Assembly: GCA_015493635.1 (NCBI GenBank)
Contig: WGCU01000038.1
Span: 62,001 to 126,000, forward strand
Length of the DNA: 64,000 nucleotides
Direction: 5' to 3'
Origin: Spirochaetaceae bacterium
GTDB lineage: Bacteria; Spirochaetota; Spirochaetia; B11-G9
Positions 19,332 to 28,632 of the stretch are shown one piece after another (the stretch's first letter is position 1; every line of letters starts with the position of its first letter). Position numbers and translations under genes: made by a program. The notes under the pieces are model-generated. The model searched no databases, was not told where the DNA came from, and worked only from the letters and a program-made list of their open reading frames with translations.

Positions 19332-21077
19332 TCAAAGAAGTCTGGCCACCAGGGATGAGAGATCTTCCGGCTCTCTTTCTATTTCCTTAAAAACCAGATA
19401 TGCGGCTTCCCGGTAAGAAACTGATTTTAAATCTGAAATAATCCGGATGCTTCTGTCTATAAGCTTTTTATTACTCGGTGTTACCTCTATCATCCAGTTA
19501 CCTTTTATTCTTCCCATTCTGGCCATGGTCCCGGTAGATATTGTATTAAACAGTATTTTTGCGGCAATATGTGAAAACAGCTGGAGAGGCGAAGATGGAA
19601 GAGAAAGGATTACTTCAAAATCACTTGTGTACTCACCCGCCCGGGGTTTTCCTTCAGGAGTGACAACGAAATTGTATACATGTTGTATGCTGTTGATGCT
19701 GGATGAATCGGGAAACTCTGCCTTTGAGACAGCAGGGAAAATAATGTTGATTAGTGTGGATGCTTCTTTTTTATAAAGATTGAAACCTTCCCTTCCTATT
19801 TTGTATGAATAAATCTCGTCTCTGTCAAGTTTCGGAGGATTGGCGGCAATATCAGGAGTGTTCAGCTTCTTGTACAGGTTTTGATCCCACGATAATCCGG
19901 CAGGTTCTCTTCCCAGCATTTCCAGCCACGATTCTTTGGTGCCCTTTACCGGGTGAAGTGCGGCAGCCCAGGGAGCCGGGGAATCTGGTGCATAGGTACT
20001 TCTGAAAGGGGGAAGAGAAAAGGTAGGGGTTTGTTCTGTGGTGTCGGTAAAAATATCAAGAAGAAAGTCCACTGCGGCATACAGCACTGTTTTACCGTTA
20101 TTGTATTCTCTTTCCTGTAATTCAATAATTGAAGCTATATTTTCAATGTTGTCTATACGTTCAAAACTTTTTAGCAGGCTGTTAAACGCTTTCGGATAAT
20201 CACCTTGTTCCACCAGCTCAAAATCCTTGTATACCGGGATTTTACTGTTTCCTTTAAGAAAATCAATCAGGGCTGTTTCCAGTATTGAGCCAAGATACAG
20301 AAGCTCCATTGTTGTTGCCTGCATTCTTGTTGATCCTGATACAGCCATGGGTCCGGTTGTTATGTCTATCGCTGTAAGTCCGGGTGTTTCAATAAGTATT
20401 CTTGATCTTTTAATCTTGTTTCTAAGTGTGGTTTCCGGATTATTGAATACAAAAAATGTTGTACATCCCTTTTCAAGAGCTTCATGGGCAGACCCTATTA
20501 CCGATGAGGTTTCACCCCCTTCAGATACAGCAATAAATACATCTCCTTCAGAAAGATGCAGTTCTTTAACCTGCTGCCGGCCGAAGACCTGAAAATCCTC
20601 GAAGTTTTCAACTGATTTTATCAATGCCCTGTCGCCGCCGGTAATAATCCCCCGTACACCTGCTGCAGATTTCCTTAGCAAATCTGCTGTGCTTGAAGTG
20701 TCTTTGCCCGATTCCAGTTTATCGGCAAGCAGTATGCAGCCCTTTCTCCACAAAGATTCCAGAAGAACAGCCAACCGGCCTGTTGATCCGCAGCCGGAAA
20801 AGATGATTCTTCTTCCATTCTTTATGGAAGAGGTGATGGTTTTTTGCAGTTTTTCGGTTTCAATAGTCCTTATGCAGCCGGGAAAGACTTCAGCTATATC
20901 AGAATCAACCTTTAAAAGCTGCCGAATACCGTCAGCAGTACTGGATTTAATTACTTTATCAAGATTTTTGGTATACGGGTGACTTGTTTCTGTGACGAGA
21001 AATCCAAGGTGGAATTCTTTCTCGTTATTGATAAAGTGATCGGCAGATTGTTTCCATTTTTCAGTTTTCATACTCAT
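19332..21077 (-). CDS. Tandem-SIS MurQ-related protein resembling glucokinase regulatory protein
   Basis: 581 aa, nearly twice MurQ. SIS domain 1 (about 60-260) contains IIFSGCGSTGRLAVLLESLW where MurQ has GAGTSGRMGMLDASEC, VSEGGETSSVIG, and TTGPMAVSGSTRMQATTMELL matching the MurQ GSTRLKSGTAQK block. SIS domain 2 (about 330-540) and a helical tail follow. The catalytic DASE segment of MurQ is not conserved, while an ENFEDFQ stretch aligns with the second MurQ Glu. Two MurQ-derived SIS domains plus a helical lid is the layout of vertebrate GKRP. It is last in the namZ-kinase-rpiR operon (73 nt gap). A sugar-phosphate sensor or kinase regulator is likelier than an etherase. Confidence 0.75.
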   Translation of the reverse strand: MSMKTEKWKQSADHFINNEKEFHLGFLVTETSHPYTKNLDKVIKSSTADGIRQLLKVDSDIAEVFPGCIRTIETEKLQKTITSSIKNGRRIIFSGCGSTGRLAVLLESLWRKGCILLADKLESGKDTSSTADLLRKSAAGVRGIITGGDRALIKSVENFEDFQVFGRQQVKELHLSEGDVFIAVSEGGETSSVIGSAHEALEKGCTTFFVFNNPETTLRNKIKRSRILIETPGLTAIDITTGPMAVSGSTRMQATTMELLYLGSILETALIDFLKGNSKIPVYKDFELVEQGDYPKAFNSLLKSFERIDNIENIASIIELQEREYNNGKTVLYAAVDFLLDIFTDTTEQTPTFSLPPFRSTYAPDSPAPWAAALHPVKGTKESWLEMLGREPAGLSWDQNLYKKLNTPDIAANPPKLDRDEIYSYKIGREGFNLYKKEASTLINIIFPAVSKAEFPDSSSINSIQHVYNFVVTPEGKPRAGEYTSDFEVILSLPSSPLQLFSHIAAKILFNTISTGTMARMGRIKGNWMIEVTPSNKKLIDRSIRIISDLKSVSYREAAYLVFKEIEREPEDLSSLVARLL

Positions 21078-21150
21078 CCTATAGTTTGATTATGTACTGA
21101 ATTAAATAAATTGTCAAAAAGAAAATGAAAAAATAAAAATAATTTTTAAA

Positions 21151-21996
21151 TTAATCATGAATGATATCCCATGTTTCTTTCAGGTTCTTTTTTATATCCA
21201 CCGGATTTATCGATATTATGTATGAAAAAAGGATATCAATAATAAAGAGTTGGGTTATCCTGGAAATGGTTGCAGCTTCACGGATTAATGGTTCCACCGA
21301 GGGAACAAAGAGTTTTACATCTCCCAGCTCGGAGAGTTTACTGTTTCCGAAACGGGTAAGGGTAATACTCTTAGAACCCTTTTTAAGAGCCTGGGATAAA
21401 ACTTTTAAGACATTTTGGTTCCTTCCCGAGTAGGATATTCCCATAAAAAGATCATCTTTTCCGAGATTGCAGGCCATAGTCAGCTGCATATCAATATCAG
21501 GATAGTAGTAGGCCTGAATTCCTATCCGCTGCAGTTTCTGCATAAGATCCAGCGCCGCGAGTCCGCTGGCACCCATACCGAAGATTTGAATGTGCCTTGA
21601 TTTCGTAATAAGTTCTGCAGCTTCTTCTATACTGTTGTCATGCAGAACAGTTGGGACCAGATTGACAGCATTATGTATCTTTTCAATACTTGAATCTATT
21701 ATATTTTTTACACTGACTCCTTTTTCGATTTTAAAGTTGTCGAAAGAACTGCGTTCATCTGTAGTATTCAGTGAATTTATAATTACGGATAATTTCATCT
21801 GCTGAAAACCGTCAAACTCGAGTCTCCTGCAAAGTCTTACGATGGCTGCAGTACTCGAACCTGACGCTTCTGCCAGTTGAGAAATGTTCATGGTTTTTAG
21901 TTTATCGGGATTGTTGACTATAAATGATGCCGCTTTCTTTTCAGCCCTGGGCAGGTCATTTAATACCTGCTTTATTATTTCTGAACCGTTTTTCAT
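21151..21996 (-). CDS. RpiR-family regulator with SIS domain (MurR-like)
   Basis: 281 aa. HTH_6 domain at 1-77 (MNISQLAEASGSSTAAIVRLCRRLEFDGFQQMK) and a SIS domain at about 125-250 with FGMGASGLAALDLMQKLQRIG and GISYSGRNQNVLKVL. RpiR proteins sense sugar phosphates; MurR of E. coli and B. subtilis senses MurNAc-6-phosphate and controls murQ. It lies 3 nt after the amino-sugar kinase gene. Candidate binding sites are the AT-rich elements upstream of murQ (30375-30403) and the second namZ (46277-46303). Confidence 0.92.
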   Translation of the reverse strand: MKNGSEIIKQVLNDLPRAEKKAASFIVNNPDKLKTMNISQLAEASGSSTAAIVRLCRRLEFDGFQQMKLSVIINSLNTTDERSSFDNFKIEKGVSVKNIIDSSIEKIHNAVNLVPTVLHDNSIEEAAELITKSRHIQIFGMGASGLAALDLMQKLQRIGIQAYYYPDIDMQLTMACNLGKDDLFMGISYSGRNQNVLKVLSQALKKGSKSITLTRFGNSKLSELGDVKLFVPSVEPLIREAATISRITQLFIIDILFSYIISINPVDIKKNLKETWDIIHD

Positions 21997-21999
21997 GCT

Positions 22000-22932
22000 T
22001 TAACCTTTCCCTTTATCAAAGTTTCTGGCAATAAGAGCTGCTCCATACGCAGCATCATGCTTTGGTGTTACCGGATAAAGATCCCTGTACGCTTCTCTTA
22101 CCCTGGCAAGAAACGTGCTGCGGACAATTCTGTTATTCAGCAATACTCCTCCGCTTAGTATCATAGGAATCTTTTCAGTATTAAATAAGAGTCTGCCTCG
22201 GATATTCTGCAGTATCTTAAGTAAATCTTCAGCTGCATTGTACAGAATATTTATTGCTGTCTGGTCTCCTTTTTCAGCTGCATTGTCAACTGTCAGAGCA
22301 AGATCAGCGATATCCTTTTTGGTGGCAGATTTGTATGCCCAGAACATAAGATCATCCAGGTCACTGAAGTTTTTTCCGTCAAGTATCAATTTTTTTAAAA
22401 GATTATCCTGATTACTGGTATCGTTTGTTTCAAAAATGGAAACGAGTGCCTGCTTTCCTATATGATATGCACTCCCTTCATCACCTATTAGGTGGCCCCA
22501 TCCCCCTGCACGGACAAAGCCATGTCCCTCAGATCTCCCATAGGCAACTGATCCCGTTCCCGAAATAAGTATTATCCCATTCAGGCTTCCCGTTCCGCCG
22601 ACAAGGGCTATTTCATAGTCATTGGTTACATGTACCTGTGCGTACGGGAAGAATTTCAGCAGCCTGTTCTTTAATTCAAGAGCGTCCCGTCTGCGGTGTA
22701 TCCCTGCGGAACCTATGCAGATCCCGGCGCATTTTTTTCCGGACAATTCCGGCCGGCCGGTAACTTCCATAATAGAGGATTTCAGAACCTCTTCAGTCTT
22801 GTTTATCCCTATTGAAAAAGGGTTGGTAGGCCCTTTTTTTATCCGCAGAAGTTCTTTGCTCCTGTTGTCCAGGAGTACAATAGTACTTTTGCTTGCTCCG
22901 CCGTCTATTCCTATATAATACGTGTTAGTCAT
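22000..22932 (-). CDS. BadF/BadG-family amino-sugar kinase (GlcNAc/MurNAc kinase)
   Basis: 310 aa. YIGIDGGASKSTIVLLD (phosphate 1), GIILISGTGSVAYGR (phosphate 2) and GGWGHLIGDEGSAYHIG are the signatures of the BadF ASKHA family that includes mammalian NAGK and Clostridium MurK. It phosphorylates free GlcNAc and/or MurNAc at C6 in the cytoplasm. In this cluster it would supply MurNAc-6-phosphate for MurQ, replacing the phosphotransferase route; no PTS genes are in the window. It overlaps the namZ gene upstream by 8 nt and precedes the RpiR regulator. Sugar preference cannot be told from sequence alone. Confidence 0.88.
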   Translation of the reverse strand: MTNTYYIGIDGGASKSTIVLLDNRSKELLRIKKGPTNPFSIGINKTEEVLKSSIMEVTGRPELSGKKCAGICIGSAGIHRRRDALELKNRLLKFFPYAQVHVTNDYEIALVGGTGSLNGIILISGTGSVAYGRSEGHGFVRAGGWGHLIGDEGSAYHIGKQALVSIFETNDTSNQDNLLKKLILDGKNFSDLDDLMFWAYKSATKKDIADLALTVDNAAEKGDQTAINILYNAAEDLLKILQNIRGRLLFNTEKIPMILSGGVLLNNRIVRSTFLARVREAYRDLYPVTPKHDAAYGAALIARNFDKGKG

Positions 22933-24058
22933 ATATTCTAAAAGCTTTGGAAGCTTCCCTGAATCCTCCTGTATCTCTCGTGCATATATCTGATAACACT
23001 GCCGGATCTGTTACGGTATAGATATAGTTACCTCCGGTTAGATATTCTATAAAGGGTTTCTGCCCTTTTTTGAAGGGAGGCTGCCATTTAAAATCCAAGG
23101 GATACATGCTTTTCACTATGTACACAAGTCTCAGGCCTGTATAAATGGGAGTGTACTTTGCTCTGTCTGTTATATACATCCTCAGTCCGTGGCATATTGT
23201 ACCGGCATGTTTGGATCCTGCGGGCTTGAACAGTATTTTTTTCCATGAAATACCCGGAAAATTTTCATCTAAAACTTTACTTAATAGAAGATCTTCTTCA
23301 ATCCAGGGTGCTCCAAAAATAAGAAAAGGCATGGCAGTACCTCTTCCTTCCGAGATATTTGTCCCTTCAAACAGGGAAGTTGCCCCGTAGGCCAGTACGG
23401 ATTCAAAGGAGGGAAGATTGGGTGACGGATGATTAAAGTTGTTTTTGTATTCATCAAGATACCTGTCTCTGCTCCATCCTCCCAGCGGGACGACAATCAG
23501 ATCAACATCAATATTCTCCGTTTCCCTGATATACCTTGCAAACTCGCCTATTGTCAGACCGTAACGCTGGGGTACGGCATACATTCCCACGAAGGATCTG
23601 TATTCCTTTTTAAGACTATTACCCTCAATTGTGTCACCGTTAAGAGGGTTGGGCCGGTCGAGAAGATAAAAAGGGCTCCCTTTTTTACCGGCTGCTTTCA
23701 TACAGTATGTCATGGTATACAGATAGGTGAAAATCCTTAATCCCGTGTCCTGAATATCAAAAATAAGGAAATCAATTCCTTCAAGATCTTCTTCTGACGG
23801 AGCTCTCTTATCACCGTACAGACTGATGACAGGTATTCCGGCATATTCTGAATCTGATACCGGTGCACCTGCTTCTTCGACTCCGAAGAGACCGTGTTCC
23901 GGACTGAAAATTGTTTTTACGATACATTTCCGGGGAAGAATGTCAAAGGCGTAATTGTTTGTGCTACTGACGGCCGACATATTGGTTACAAGGGCTCCCT
24001 TTCCCGGCGGCAGTTTAAAAGTATCTGATTCAATGGCATCAAGTCCACTATAGTACAT
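22925..24058 (-). CDS. namZ: Exo-beta-N-acetylmuramidase, DUF1343/GH171, copy 1
   Basis: 377 aa. Family blocks: LPPGKGALVTN, FSPEHGLFGVEEAGAPVSD, DIQDTGLRIFTYLYTMTYCM, LLDRPNPLNGDTIEGN, GLTIGEFARY, YGATSLFEGTNISEGRGT and a C-terminal Arg/Trp-rich part. B. subtilis NamZ (YbbC) releases MurNAc from the non-reducing end of peptide-free glycan. No signal peptide: the protein begins directly with the fold, so it should act in the cytoplasm on imported fragments. First gene of an operon with the kinase (8 nt overlap), RpiR and tandem-SIS genes. The N-terminal QD/KQD motif of copies 2 and 3 is EEAG here, so this copy belongs to a different subgroup. Confidence 0.9.
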   Translation of the reverse strand: MYYSGLDAIESDTFKLPPGKGALVTNMSAVSSTNNYAFDILPRKCIVKTIFSPEHGLFGVEEAGAPVSDSEYAGIPVISLYGDKRAPSEEDLEGIDFLIFDIQDTGLRIFTYLYTMTYCMKAAGKKGSPFYLLDRPNPLNGDTIEGNSLKKEYRSFVGMYAVPQRYGLTIGEFARYIRETENIDVDLIVVPLGGWSRDRYLDEYKNNFNHPSPNLPSFESVLAYGATSLFEGTNISEGRGTAMPFLIFGAPWIEEDLLLSKVLDENFPGISWKKILFKPAGSKHAGTICHGLRMYITDRAKYTPIYTGLRLVYIVKSMYPLDFKWQPPFKKGQKPFIEYLTGGNYIYTVTDPAVLSDICTRDTGGFREASKAFRIYD

Positions 24059-24137
24059 AATTCAATATTAGCATGAATAAGGCAAAAAACAAATATTTTT
24101 CCCCCGGCATTCTGTATTTTGTGGTAAGATACTTCTG

Positions 24138-25181
24138 ATGAATACTGCAGTACAGATAAAAATTATCAGAAAAAAACTTTACTTAAAGCATCCCTTTAAG
24201 CTTTCCCATGGTACGTATCGTTACCGGGAGAATCTTTTTTTTGTTTTTTCCTGTCAGGGCATTTCCGGGATGGGTGAAGCTCCGATTGTCCCATACTATG
24301 GTCATACTCCTGAAATGATTGTGAGGGACCTTCAGACCATTTCCAGGAAAATGCTCATCTCATTGATTGAGAAGGGACTTTCAGGTGATACTGACTGGGA
24401 CATACCCCTCAAAACTATGCCTGCCCGGTTTGCCGTAGAGACGGCGCTACTCGTTTTTCTCTCTTCACGAACAAACAGATCAATGGCAGCTTTGCTGGGT
24501 ATTCCAGAAAGACCTGTTCCCCCTGTTTCCTTTACCATAACAGGGAACTCCATTGAGGAACTTACTGCCGGTATTGAAGAAAGCTCCCCTGATATAATTA
24601 AGCTTAAGGCAGGGGTAGGGGATGATATTGAAAATATCGTTAAAATTCGGGAGAGATTCCCTGAAATAGTAATCAGAATGGATGTTAACGGCGGCTGGTC
24701 ACTAAAAGAAGCGGTTAAAAAGGTACAACTGCTAAGGAATCTTGATATTCAGCTCCTTGAAGAACCCATAACAGGAACGCTGGATGATATTCAGGCAGCA
24801 GCTGAAGAAAGCCCGGTCCCTGTCTTTCTCGATGAAAGCGTCCAGGGGGAAGAAGATGTGTACCGGGTGGCAGAGAAAGTACCTTCTGTACAGGGGATCG
24901 TGGTCAAACTGGCAAAATCAGGAGGACCCTTTGCGGCCCTCTCTCTTATCCGTACAGCAGGAGAAGCGGGCCTTGATGTAATGCTCAGCTCAATGGTTGA
25001 ATCGTCTCTTGGAATATATACAGCTGCTGCACTTGCTCCCCTTTGCCGTTATGCGGATCTTGACAGCCCGTTTCTTCTTGTTTCGGATCCCTTTAACCTT
25101 GTTTCATACCGGGGTAATACCCTTGAAATGAGCGGTGTGCCGCTATCGGAGGTTTCAGCAGAATTCTTTGAAAACAGCTGA
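24138..25181 (+). CDS. L-Ala-D/L-Glu epimerase (enolase superfamily dipeptide epimerase)
   Basis: 347 aa. Enolase-superfamily MLE-type residues are all present: IIKLKAG (Lys155, Lys157), RMDVNGGW (Asp182), LLEEPI (Glu208), FLDESV (Asp232) and VVKLAKSGG (Lys257). The early HGTYRYRENL loop is typical of the dipeptide epimerase branch. YkfB and YcjG epimerise L-Ala-D-Glu from murein peptides to L-Ala-L-Glu so that ordinary peptidases can digest it. The location between namZ and the amidase gene favours this over muconate or o-succinylbenzoate activity. It is divergent from the namZ operon (79 bp) and convergent with the amidase gene (27 nt overlap). Confidence 0.88.
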   Translation: MNTAVQIKIIRKKLYLKHPFKLSHGTYRYRENLFFVFSCQGISGMGEAPIVPYYGHTPEMIVRDLQTISRKMLISLIEKGLSGDTDWDIPLKTMPARFAVETALLVFLSSRTNRSMAALLGIPERPVPPVSFTITGNSIEELTAGIEESSPDIIKLKAGVGDDIENIVKIRERFPEIVIRMDVNGGWSLKEAVKKVQLLRNLDIQLLEEPITGTLDDIQAAAEESPVPVFLDESVQGEEDVYRVAEKVPSVQGIVVKLAKSGGPFAALSLIRTAGEAGLDVMLSSMVESSLGIYTAAALAPLCRYADLDSPFLLVSDPFNLVSYRGNTLEMSGVPLSEVSAEFFENS

Positions 25182-26207
25182 ATGAAACGCTTTTCTGAAT
25201 TGCTTAATCTTATCCGCAGTCTGCTCTCTTCCCAGATGGACTCTGTTGGTTAAGACTATAATGGTAATTTCGTATTCAGGATCAATCCAGACGCTTGTGC
25301 CGGTAAATCCGGTATGGCCGAAGGCTTTTGTACTCCAGAATGGTCCTGCAAAAGAGCTTTTGCTCTGCATTAAAAAACCGGCAGTACGTTTTTCATCTGC
25401 GTCTTCCGCCTGGAGTGTTGTCATCATAGAACGTACTTCCGGAGAGAAGATCCTGCCTGCGGTCATCATTGACAGATATTTTTCCACTGAAGCAGCAGTA
25501 CCGAAAAGGCCGGCATTTCCACCCTCTCCGTTGAGACAGTAGGAGTTTTCATCATGAACCTCACCGTGTATCCATCTGTTCCTCCATGAACAGAATTCTG
25601 TTGCTGCTATTTTATCTGGAGAGATGTTTTCTTTCAGCGGATTGAAAAGCAGACCGTCAATTTTTGCAGGCTCCGAGATAATTTCTTTATACAGCTTTGA
25701 TAAAGGTTTCCCTGTTATGGCTTTTAGTATGAGCGAGAGAAATATGTATCCCGTACAGCTGTAGATTATATTTTTACCGGGAGGATTTACAGGTTTTAAT
25801 GCATACAGATGTTTATATATTTCCTCATCCTGAATCATTGTATCCGACGGGAAAAGGTGAAATATATCAGGTACCGGAGGCAGACCCGATGTATGTGTCA
25901 GAAGCTGCAGGAGCGTAATGCTGCCGGTTTCCTCCGGGATGTCATTTAAAAAATGAGATATCTCTTCAGTAAGGGGGATATTTTCCTGTTCAAAAACGGT
26001 AAGTGCGACAGGTGCTGTTGCAAGAGATTTGGTGAGGGAGGCCATATCAAAAAAGGTACCCGGATGTAATACTGCTTTCTCCGGAAAAAGCTGCCGGTAT
26101 CCTTTCACTGTTTCAAAAATCTTTTTACCTTTCTTGACAATAACGGTGTCGATTCCCGGGAAAACAGAATCTGCTATTCCTCTGGTGATTATTGTTTCAA
26201 GATTCAT
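25155..26207 (-). CDS. Class C beta-lactamase-fold serine hydrolase, AmiE-like
   Basis: 350 aa. Penicillin-binding-type motifs: SLTK (Ser57-x-x-Lys60) in FFDMASLTKSLAT, YSCTGY as the Tyr motif, and FGHTGFTGT as the KTG equivalent. B. subtilis AmiE (YbbE), of this fold, strips peptides from MurNAc and is encoded in the murQ-namZ operon there. The same function is likely here since the gene overlaps the D-lactate dehydrogenase gene by 4 nt and is last in the murQ operon. Unlike secreted relatives there is no signal peptide, so it should act on imported muropeptides. A true beta-lactamase or esterase is less likely but not excluded. Confidence 0.8.
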   Translation of the reverse strand: MNLETIITRGIADSVFPGIDTVIVKKGKKIFETVKGYRQLFPEKAVLHPGTFFDMASLTKSLATAPVALTVFEQENIPLTEEISHFLNDIPEETGSITLLQLLTHTSGLPPVPDIFHLFPSDTMIQDEEIYKHLYALKPVNPPGKNIIYSCTGYIFLSLILKAITGKPLSKLYKEIISEPAKIDGLLFNPLKENISPDKIAATEFCSWRNRWIHGEVHDENSYCLNGEGGNAGLFGTAASVEKYLSMMTAGRIFSPEVRSMMTTLQAEDADEKRTAGFLMQSKSSFAGPFWSTKAFGHTGFTGTSVWIDPEYEITIIVLTNRVHLGREQTADKIKQFRKAFHSAVFKEFC

Positions 26208-27637
26208 GGGAATATCTTCCCCGGGTTAAGAATACCATGAGGATCAAAAGCGTACTTGAGCCGTTTCATAAGCTCAATGGTATCGCCGCTGAGATTGATA
26301 CCGATATAGGCATTTCGTTTCGATCCGATACCGTGTTCTCCGGATATGGTGCCGCCTAATTCAGCGGCAGATTGATAGAGCTCCCCAAGCAGCGAAGGAA
26401 GTATTTTATCCCATGTGCTGATGTCCCATGCTTCCGGTTTTATGGGAGTAGCATGTAAATTACCGTCCCCTGCGTGTCCGTAACATGGTATCTGTACCGA
26501 GTAGTCTGAACTTATCTTTTCGAGTTTTTTCATAAATGCGGGTATGGAAGCAGTAGGAACGACGATATCTTCGAGGCTTTGATGTGAGCTGGTAATTTTA
26601 AAGGCTTCGGCAATATTCTTCCGTATGTTCCAGACCCGGTCCAGCGTGGTTCTGTTGTCCGCAATATAAACGGTTAAAGCACCGGACTCTTCACAAATAT
26701 CCCCGATAGTTTCATAGTCCCGTGATACTTCTTCCTCTGTTTTCCCGTCTATCTCTATAAGAAGCATTGCCCCTGCTTCCTTGTAGTCAATGGTTTCATT
26801 AAGATAGCTGCATGATGTTTTAAAGGACAGGGCATCCATGAATTCAATACTTGTGGGAATTATTTTCCCTACAGAGAGAAGCCGCGGTACCACGTTTATC
26901 GCGTCCTCTGTTGTAGTAAAAAGGACGAGTAAGGCAGCTTTGAACCCGGGGAGAGGCATAAGAGAAAGGGTTATTCTGGTAATAATTCCCAGGGTTCCTT
27001 CAGAACCGGTCAGCAGATGGATAAGATCGTACCCCGTAACATTCTTTCTCAGTTTCCCCCCCAGTTCTATAATTTCACCGGTGGGAAGAACAACCTGCAA
27101 CCCGGTAATGTAACGGGATGTTACTCCGTACTTTATGGCTTTCCCGCCGCCTGCGTTTTCTGCAACATTACCGCCGATATAGCAGCTTTCGAGGCTCATG
27201 GGATAACCGGCAAACCAGAGGCCCTCTTTTTTCAGAGCATCATTTATCGAATTTGTAATTACACCGGGTTCCACCGTAATCATCAGGTTCCCGGGGTCTA
27301 TATCCAGAATTCGATTCATCTTTTCAAAGGATATAACAATGCCGCCGAAAACCGGTATGGCTCCCCCTGAAAGGCCACTTCCTGCACCCCTCGGAGTTAC
27401 CGGTATATGCTCCCTGTCTGCGAGAATCATTATTTTTGAAATTTCTTCCGCAGATGAAGGTTTTACAACAACTTCAGGCATGGCAAAATATGTGTGCTCT
27501 GCAACTTCATCATGGGAGTAGGGTTCAAGCTTTTCTTCATCTTTGGAGATAACAGAATACTTACCGCAGATAGTGGTAAGCTCTTCAATAATTTCATCGG
27601 TAACTTTATTGTATGGCGGTCCGCCGGTTCTGTTCAT
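26204..27637 (-). CDS. FAD-linked D-lactate dehydrogenase (GlcD/LctD-like)
   Basis: 477 aa. The FAD-binding PCMH domain is at about 40-220 (VVVKPSSAEEISKIM, TPRGAGSGLSGGA, ESCYIGGNVAENAGGGKAIKYG, GSEGTLGIITRITL). The C-terminal catalytic half carries GHAGDGNLHATPI and GTISGEHGIGSKR. It oxidises D-2-hydroxy acids. Gene order murQ-etfB-etfA-this gene parallels lctB-C-D of Acetobacterium woodii, whose Etf-linked lactate dehydrogenase couples lactate oxidation by NAD to ferredoxin oxidation. MurQ makes D-lactate, so the substrate is produced by the first gene of the same operon. It overlaps neighbours by 4 nt on both sides. Confidence 0.88.
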   Translation of the reverse strand: MNRTGGPPYNKVTDEIIEELTTICGKYSVISKDEEKLEPYSHDEVAEHTYFAMPEVVVKPSSAEEISKIMILADREHIPVTPRGAGSGLSGGAIPVFGGIVISFEKMNRILDIDPGNLMITVEPGVITNSINDALKKEGLWFAGYPMSLESCYIGGNVAENAGGGKAIKYGVTSRYITGLQVVLPTGEIIELGGKLRKNVTGYDLIHLLTGSEGTLGIITRITLSLMPLPGFKAALLVLFTTTEDAINVVPRLLSVGKIIPTSIEFMDALSFKTSCSYLNETIDYKEAGAMLLIEIDGKTEEEVSRDYETIGDICEESGALTVYIADNRTTLDRVWNIRKNIAEAFKITSSHQSLEDIVVPTASIPAFMKKLEKISSDYSVQIPCYGHAGDGNLHATPIKPEAWDISTWDKILPSLLGELYQSAAELGGTISGEHGIGSKRNAYIGINLSGDTIELMKRLKYAFDPHGILNPGKIFP

Positions 27638-28632
27638 GTACGGCTCCGATATTTTTTTAAGACTTCGGTAAACAGGGGAAGAAAGGTAAAAAGATCAGCA
27701 ACAATTCCGAAGTCGCATATACCAAAGATCTGCGCGTCCGGATCGTTGTTAACAGCGATAATTGTACCTGCTGTCTGCATCCCTGCAAGATGCTGGATTG
27801 CTCCTGAAATACCTGCGGCAATGTACAGATCAGGGGTTACTGTTTTACCGCTTAAACCAACCTGATGAGGATATTCAATCCAGCCTTTATCAACAGCATC
27901 CCGTGATGCTCCAATATGCGCGTCAAGCTGTTCTGCCAGGTCTTGTATCAAGGTAAAATTGGCTCCCTTCTTGAGACCTTTTCCGCCGGAAATAACGATC
28001 CTTGCTTCCTGAATATCCTCCGCTGACTTGTCCAGAGGCACTGTCTTTATCAGTGTTAGACCTGAAGATAATAGTTTCTCATTAACAACCGGGAATTCAA
28101 TATCATCAGAAATACTTTTAACAGGGGTCGGCAGTTTTATGGAGTTTGGGCGGACGGTAGCCATCTGTGTTTTACCGGATACCGTACGTATGGTTGCCAT
28201 GATGTTGCCGCCGACTGCCGGTCTTGTCTGATAAAGGGTCCCTGTGTCAGTATCCAGTTCCAGTTCTGTGCAGTCTGCTGTAAGTCCGGCTCCGAGTTTT
28301 GCCGCTAAATACGGCATTATTGTCCTTCCTGTTGTTGTTGCTGAAGATAAAAACACCTCAGGCTCTCTCTCCTTTAGTAGCGGGACAAGAACAGAAGCCC
28401 ATACAGAAGGGATAAAGGCAGTAAGCCTGCTGTTATCAAAATGGATAATTTTATCCGCACCGTACCTGAATAGCTGTCCGGCATCTTCTGCTTCCCCCAT
28501 GATAACCGCTGTAATGTGCAGATGATCTCTTTGAGCTATTGAACGAGCCCATGCAAGGAGCTCGAAAGATGTTTTCTTTAATACTTTGTTCTCTGTTTCT
28601 GCCAGTATCCATACCGTTCTTCGATTACCCAT
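27634..28632 (-). CDS. etfA: Electron transfer flavoprotein alpha subunit
   Basis: 332 aa. The N-terminal domain has VWILAETENKVLKKTSFELL; the C-terminal FAD domain (about 205-325) has VISGGKGLKKGANF, GASRDAVDKGWIEYPHQVG, GKTVTPDLYIAAGISGA and AVNNDPDAQIFGICDFGIVAD. It binds the mobile alpha-FAD and carries electrons to the lactate dehydrogenase. It lacks the N-terminal ferredoxin-like extension found in some bifurcating EtfA proteins. It overlaps etfB by 8 nt and the dehydrogenase by 4 nt, implying equal expression of one complex. Confidence 0.94.
   Translation of the reverse strand: MGNRRTVWILAETENKVLKKTSFELLAWARSIAQRDHLHITAVIMGEAEDAGQLFRYGADKIIHFDNSRLTAFIPSVWASVLVPLLKEREPEVFLSSATTTGRTIMPYLAAKLGAGLTADCTELELDTDTGTLYQTRPAVGGNIMATIRTVSGKTQMATVRPNSIKLPTPVKSISDDIEFPVVNEKLLSSGLTLIKTVPLDKSAEDIQEARIVISGGKGLKKGANFTLIQDLAEQLDAHIGASRDAVDKGWIEYPHQVGLSGKTVTPDLYIAAGISGAIQHLAGMQTAGTIIAVNNDPDAQIFGICDFGIVADLFTFLPLFTEVLKKYRSRT

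Noticed and set aside
19332-21077. Second MurQ etherase
   Set aside because: Twice the length, tandem SIS domains, and the DASE catalytic segment is missing.
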